DNA from: Bacillus marinisedimentorum
Lineage (GTDB): Bacteria > Bacillota > Bacilli > Bacillales > Bacillaceae_O
Length of the DNA stretch: 64,000 nucleotides
Assembly (NCBI RefSeq): GCF_001644195.2
Contig: NZ_LWBL02000024.1
Coordinates: forward strand, 1-64,000
Direction: 5' to 3'
Shown here: positions 60,580-64,000 of the stretch, piece after piece
Numbering within the stretch: the first letter of the stretch is position 1
Layout: each line of letters opens with the position of its first letter
Program-made: the position numbers and the translations under genes
Notes under the pieces: model-generated
Seen by the model: the letters and a program-made list of their open reading frames with translations, nothing else
What the model was told of the DNA's origin: nothing
Databases searched by the model: none

Positions 60580-61461
60580 CTATTCTTTATAGACAAGCCT
60601 CGTGATCATTCCTCCAGGAGTCACCCCATTATTCGTCTGATGGAATGTTTTGGTGCCGTTTACCGCCCATATTCCGGGATTGTTGGACCAAAACTCAATA
60701 CTGTTCCTCCGTCCGGAAGGAACATCAACTGTATCCATGTATTCACTTCGCGGAAAACCGTCAACTTCAATCAACCTGAAATCATGTCCGTGCAAGTGCA
60801 TCGAATGCGATGTGCTCGATTTATTGATAAAGCGAAACCGGATTCTTTCTCCGTACCTGGTCTCTGAAGGTGTGGTTTCCGGGAAAGCTTTTCCGTTAAT
60901 CGTAAAAAAGTTAGGGTTCTGATCGAACTTTAAAGGTTCAAAAACTCCTTTTTCAATCCTGCCCTTTGGTGGCTGCGGCAATTCCCACTGTTGAAGGATC
61001 AATACATAATCGCGATGAGGCACTTCCCTCTCGTCAATAGGCAGCACAATAACACCACCCAGCATTCCGCGTGTTATATGCAAGGGATTCCCGGAATGAT
61101 AGAAAAATGTCCCTGCCTGCCATGCATTGAATCTATATGTGTAGCTCTCCCCCGGTTTAATTGAAGGCGTCGGTTCAATGTCCGGCACCCCATCCTGGCT
61201 GTTCGGTTTCGCCAGGCCGTGGACATGCAGAGAAGTCGCCTCATCAAGGTGAATATTGACTTTAATCGCCACCCATTCACCTTGCTTGACAACAATAAGC
61301 GGCCCTGGTGTCGATCCGTTGTAGCCCATTCCGTCAAGTGTAACACCCGGCAAAACATCATGGCGGATCTTTTGGGCATCAAGTGTAAAGTACCGGCCAT
61401 TTTCAATGTCTTTATACGTTGCAAACTTCCCGTCAGAAAAGTGCAGACGTTTCTCCCACAA
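60580..61461 (-). CDS. Two-domain multicopper oxidase-like protein lacking copper ligands
   Basis: A 293-residue protein of cupredoxin folds. H79 and H81 (LHVHGLAKP) and H222 and H224 (MHLHGHDF) match multicopper oxidase sites, but the other ligand motifs are broken: the usual HxH after domain one is YHSGNPLH, and the final HCHxxxHxxxM is replaced by AVNGTKTFHQTNN, so the type 1 Cys and its partner histidine are absent. No signal peptide is seen. The start is a TTG at 61461 with GAGGGTG upstream. The protein is probably not a normal oxidase. Confidence 0.75.
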   Translation of the reverse strand: MWEKRLHFSDGKFATYKDIENGRYFTLDAQKIRHDVLPGVTLDGMGYNGSTPGPLIVVKQGEWVAIKVNIHLDEATSLHVHGLAKPNSQDGVPDIEPTPSIKPGESYTYRFNAWQAGTFFYHSGNPLHITRGMLGGVIVLPIDEREVPHRDYVLILQQWELPQPPKGRIEKGVFEPLKFDQNPNFFTINGKAFPETTPSETRYGERIRFRFINKSSTSHSMHLHGHDFRLIEVDGFPRSEYMDTVDVPSGRRNSIEFWSNNPGIWAVNGTKTFHQTNNGVTPGGMITRLVYKE

Positions 61462-61710
61462 ATCGGTTCACCCTCTCCAGTTTGACTATCTAATTGTATG
61501 AACCTTTGTAAAGGGGAATGAGTTTTTGATCAGAAAGTGTGCTTTTATTATGCACATTATTTTAGCGGAAAGTGCCTTTGCAGGAGTATATATCCCCTGA
61601 GCAATTTTACTGAATTAATATTGAATGGACGGGTGAAGGGCCGATTAAGAAGGATATAAAAGTGAAGACGCAGTTTCATTCTATTCCCCTTGCCCCTAAC
61701 AATACAATAG

Positions 61711-61739
61711 CAAAAAGGCAAAGACCGCAGTCTTTGCCT
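61711..61739 (-). terminator. Intrinsic terminator after the cupredoxin gene
   Basis: AGGCAAAGAC (61716-61725) pairs with GTCTTTGCCT (61730-61739); on the minus strand T5 follows. It lies 16 bases past the stop. Confidence 0.8.
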
Positions 61740-61754
61740 CTGGTATAAAGATTC

Positions 61755-62384
61755 TTATTGACTTTCCACTGCAAAGCCGCCATGCATGCCTGCTTCTTCA
61801 TGGCCGGGCACACTGCAGAAAAACTTGAACTCCCCTGTTTCTTCCGGGATAAATTTAATTCTGACCGTTTGACCGGGGCTGGCATTCATATGGATGTAAT
61901 TCATTTCCTCACCATGGCCGCCGTCATGGTCACCCTCGGCATACGCCTTTTTCATTTTTAATAGGCCTTTTAAGAAAGACACTTCCTCCGGGTGGTCAGG
62001 CATATCTCCCATATAAGTGACCTGGACATCAAGTTTCTTCGCTGTTAAGTCATGAAATACTTTTCCCTCATTATGCATGACCAGCTCATACTCCTTCCCT
62101 TTTTCAAAGGTGATGGAAGGAGGAGTATATCCCATTTCATAAGCAGAGATTTCGATTATGTTGTCTCCTTGATCTTTTTCCCCGGTTTTCTTAGCTGTTT
62201 CTTCACCCTGTTGCTGTGTCTCTTCCGGCTGATCTGTTTCATCCTTTTGCTGTGCAAGTTCTGTCTTTTCCGGTTGTTTGTCCTCCTGCGGTGAAGCCTC
62301 TTCATTGACAGAACATCCTGCCATTAAACCAACTGCAGCCGCTAAACTGAATATTAAATAACAGCCTTTTTGTCTTCCATTCAC
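61755..62384 (-). CDS. Cupredoxin-domain lipoprotein
   Basis: A 209-residue lipoprotein: signal peptide with lipobox MAGC, a 60-residue Glu/Gln/Lys-rich linker, then a plastocyanin-like domain. The copper site is intact: an upstream His in GKVFHDLT and the C-terminal CSVPGHEEAGM (Cys, His, Met). It also has a His-rich loop GDHDGGHGEEMNY. It would hold one type 1 copper at the outer membrane face, e.g. for electron transfer or copper handling. GTG 62384 follows AAAGGGGGG. Confidence 0.85.
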   Translation of the reverse strand: MNGRQKGCYLIFSLAAAVGLMAGCSVNEEASPQEDKQPEKTELAQQKDETDQPEETQQQGEETAKKTGEKDQGDNIIEISAYEMGYTPPSITFEKGKEYELVMHNEGKVFHDLTAKKLDVQVTYMGDMPDHPEEVSFLKGLLKMKKAYAEGDHDGGHGEEMNYIHMNASPGQTVRIKFIPEETGEFKFFCSVPGHEEAGMHGGFAVESQ

Positions 62385-62462
62385 ATTGTTCCCCCCCTTT
62401 GTGATAGCTGTTATCATCACAGGAAACTAGCGATATGTCAAGGAAGGCTCGTTGTGTACACA

Positions 62463-63152
62463 CTATTGCTTTGAGGCTGCTGAATGAGTCATCTTGTATC
62501 CGACTCCCCATACCGTTTGCAAATAGTCATCAATCGGAAAACCGGCTTTCCTGACTTTTTCTCTTAAGTTCCGGACATGGGAATCCACTGTGCGGCCCTC
62601 TGTATCTGAATCAAATCCCCATACCCATTCGATCAGCTGTTCACGGCTGAACACCCTGTCAGGGCTTTTCACCAGAATGCCGACGAGGGCAAACTCTTTC
62701 GGTGTAAGGCGGATTGATTTCCCCTCATAAAGGAGCTCATGTTTTTCCCCATTCCATACCAGGCCGTTGAATTCGATTTCCTCTGTCTGCTGTGTCCGCC
62801 TCAGCACCGCTTGAATGCGGGCCAGCAGTTCTTCTTCGTCAAAAGGTTTTGTGATATAGTCATCAGCTCCGAGCTGAAGGCCTTTGACTACATCACTCTT
62901 TTGATCACGTGCCGTCAGCATAATGATTGGGATATTACGCACTTCTCTGATCATTTCAGCTGTTTTCCATCCATCCATTTCCGGCATCATGATATCAAGG
63001 AGCACAAGATTGATTCCCTGTTCTTTTTCTATGAGCCGGACTGCCTCCAAGCCCGATGCCGCTTTGAAACAGCTGTACCCATGCGGTGACAAATACAGAT
63101 CCAATAAATCAAGCATTCGTTCCTCATCATCAACCAGCAGAATTTGGGCCAT
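62463..63152 (-). CDS. OmpR/PhoB family response regulator
   Basis: A 229-residue two-domain regulator. The receiver has acidic pocket D9/D10, phospho-acceptor D53 (LLDIMMPEMDG) and K102 (TKPFDEEEL). The C-terminal winged helix has GRTVDSHVRNLREKVRK and WGVGYKM. It starts at ATG 63152 (AAAGGAG upstream), 23 bp inside the end of the histidine kinase gene, so it is translationally coupled with it. The stimulus is unknown; the neighbour is a cupredoxin. Confidence 0.92.
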   Translation of the reverse strand: MAQILLVDDEERMLDLLDLYLSPHGYSCFKAASGLEAVRLIEKEQGINLVLLDIMMPEMDGWKTAEMIREVRNIPIIMLTARDQKSDVVKGLQLGADDYITKPFDEEELLARIQAVLRRTQQTEEIEFNGLVWNGEKHELLYEGKSIRLTPKEFALVGILVKSPDRVFSREQLIEWVWGFDSDTEGRTVDSHVRNLREKVRKAGFPIDDYLQTVWGVGYKMTHSAASKQ

Positions 63153-64000
63153 GATCAACACTCCTTTTTAACCGAATTGTTATCGTTGTACCTGTGTGAA
63201 CTTTGCTTGCAGCAGAAATGGTTCCCTCGTGAAGTTCCACAATTTCTTTTGCTATCGCAAGGCCCAGCCCGCTTCCTCCACTTTCACGGGACCTGGATTT
63301 CTCAACACGGTACAGCCGGTCGAATATATAAGGCAATTCACGTTCAGGGATGCCGATTCCTTCATCAGCAACTTCAATGGTTATATGATTTCGTTCAGAT
63401 CGCGCTTTTAAAAGAACCCTTTTGCCTGCAGGAGTGTGCTTTAATGCATTGTCAATCAGGTTTATCATTACCTGCTCAAAGCGGACCGGATCTATATATG
63501 CGGCTATTGGCTCCCGGCAATCAAGTTCCAGATGCACCTTTTTTTCATTATACATATGGATCGTTTTCGTTCGCACTTCTTCCAGGAAACTGCAAAGCGC
63601 AACGTTCTGCCTGTCAATCTTGAATTCATGCTGGTCCATTTTGGCAAGGTCAAAAAGCCCCTGGACAAGCCTGGCAAGATGGGCCGCTTCCTCTTTCAAG
63701 ATGCCGAGGTACTTTTGTCGCTCTTCTTCCGGAAGAGACCCACGGCCGGCAATATCGGCATACCCTTTCAAATAAGTCAATGGAGTGCGCAGTTCGTGTG
63801 AGATAGCGGATAAAAATTCATTTCGCTCCCTCCTGAGCCGTTCAAGGCTGCTGGCAAGCTTTTGAATCGTCCTGGCAAGCTCCCCCAGCTCATCGTTTCT
63901 GTCATATTCCAGCGAAACAGTAAGCTTGCCTTCACTGATATCCTGGGTGGCTTCTTTCATCCGGACAAGCGGAATTGTGATCAAGCGCGTCAGGATGAAA
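63130..64000 (-). CDS. Sensor histidine kinase, 3' part (runs off the window)
   Basis: The frame is open to the window end, so the N-terminus is missing. Visible are the tail of a membrane helix (FILTRLITIPLVRM), a HAMP domain (about DISEGKLTVSLEYDRNDELG), the H-box FLSAISHELRTPLTYLKGYA with the phospho-acceptor His, and an ATPase domain with N-box NLIDNALKHT, G1 DEGIGIP, F FDRLYR and G2 GGSGLGLAIA. The kinase precedes its regulator, the reverse of the common order. Confidence 0.9.
   Translation of the reverse strand, partial: FILTRLITIPLVRMKEATQDISEGKLTVSLEYDRNDELGELARTIQKLASSLERLRRERNEFLSAISHELRTPLTYLKGYADIAGRGSLPEEERQKYLGILKEEAAHLARLVQGLFDLAKMDQHEFKIDRQNVALCSFLEEVRTKTIHMYNEKKVHLELDCREPIAAYIDPVRFEQVMINLIDNALKHTPAGKRVLLKARSERNHITIEVADEGIGIPERELPYIFDRLYRVEKSRSRESGGSGLGLAIAKEIVELHEGTISAASKVHTGTTITIRLKRSVDHGPNSAG

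Overview
This window comes from a low-to-mid GC, endospore-forming Bacillaceae chromosome (Bacillus sensu lato; the genus cannot be fixed from sequence alone). The evidence is a GerA-type germinant receptor operon, a Spo0E-family phosphatase, an RsbR stressosome paralogue, a DUF1659/DUF2922/YvrJ cluster, CamS, the TreA/TreR pair, strong AGGAGG-type ribosome sites with many GTG/TTG starts, and many intrinsic terminators. No tRNA, rRNA, CRISPR, prophage or intact transposase gene was seen.

Layout. 1-7 kb: the end of a KGG-repeat stress protein, an IrrE-like metalloprotease, a GNAT enzyme, a YtxH-like protein, a CBS-domain protein with a HEPN-like tail, an RsbR paralogue, and a small sugar locus (PTS EIIA-Glc, fructokinase and the decayed tail of a transporter). 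7-15 kb: MsrAB, a MITE with target duplication, DUF1206 and DUF2785 proteins, small membrane and lipoproteins, then treA-treR with a promoter whose spacer carries the operator, but no treP. 15-28 kb: a cyclic di-GMP-I-type riboswitch in front of a Spo0E-like gene, several short proteins and lipoproteins, CamS, an M29 aminopeptidase, HIT, NhaC, a GH18 enzyme and MurB. 28-44 kb: yhdT-panF, acetyltransferases, a YqcI/YcgG protein, DeoD, a four-gene overlapping operon (methyltransferase, phosphatase, acetyltransferase, methyltransferase), a nucleotidyltransferase, and an OPT transporter preceded by a small upstream ORF. 44-54 kb: a MATE exporter, a DUF2202 ferritin-like protein, a StrB-like kinase, a DnaA-box cluster, the YvrJ group, and glycerol kinase. 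54-64 kb: a gerA-type A-B-C operon, a lone TipAS domain, an LCP ligase, two cupredoxin-fold proteins and a two-component pair cut by the window end.

The gaps between these ordinary genes are unusually rich in dispersed repeats. I see five families: (A) about 115-170 bp long-hairpin elements; (B) degenerate arrays with the core TTTCACGCCG recurring every 21 bp; (C) about 80 bp elements with a CTCGCCGATTGGCGAG stem; (D) a roughly 183 bp MITE with 8-bp target duplication, plus decayed relatives; (E) palindromes built on CCAGGCAATTGCCTGG, two of which look like terminators placed just before ribosome sites. The phased arrays (B), the riboswitch-Spo0E pairing and the DnaA-box cluster are the items most worth follow-up.
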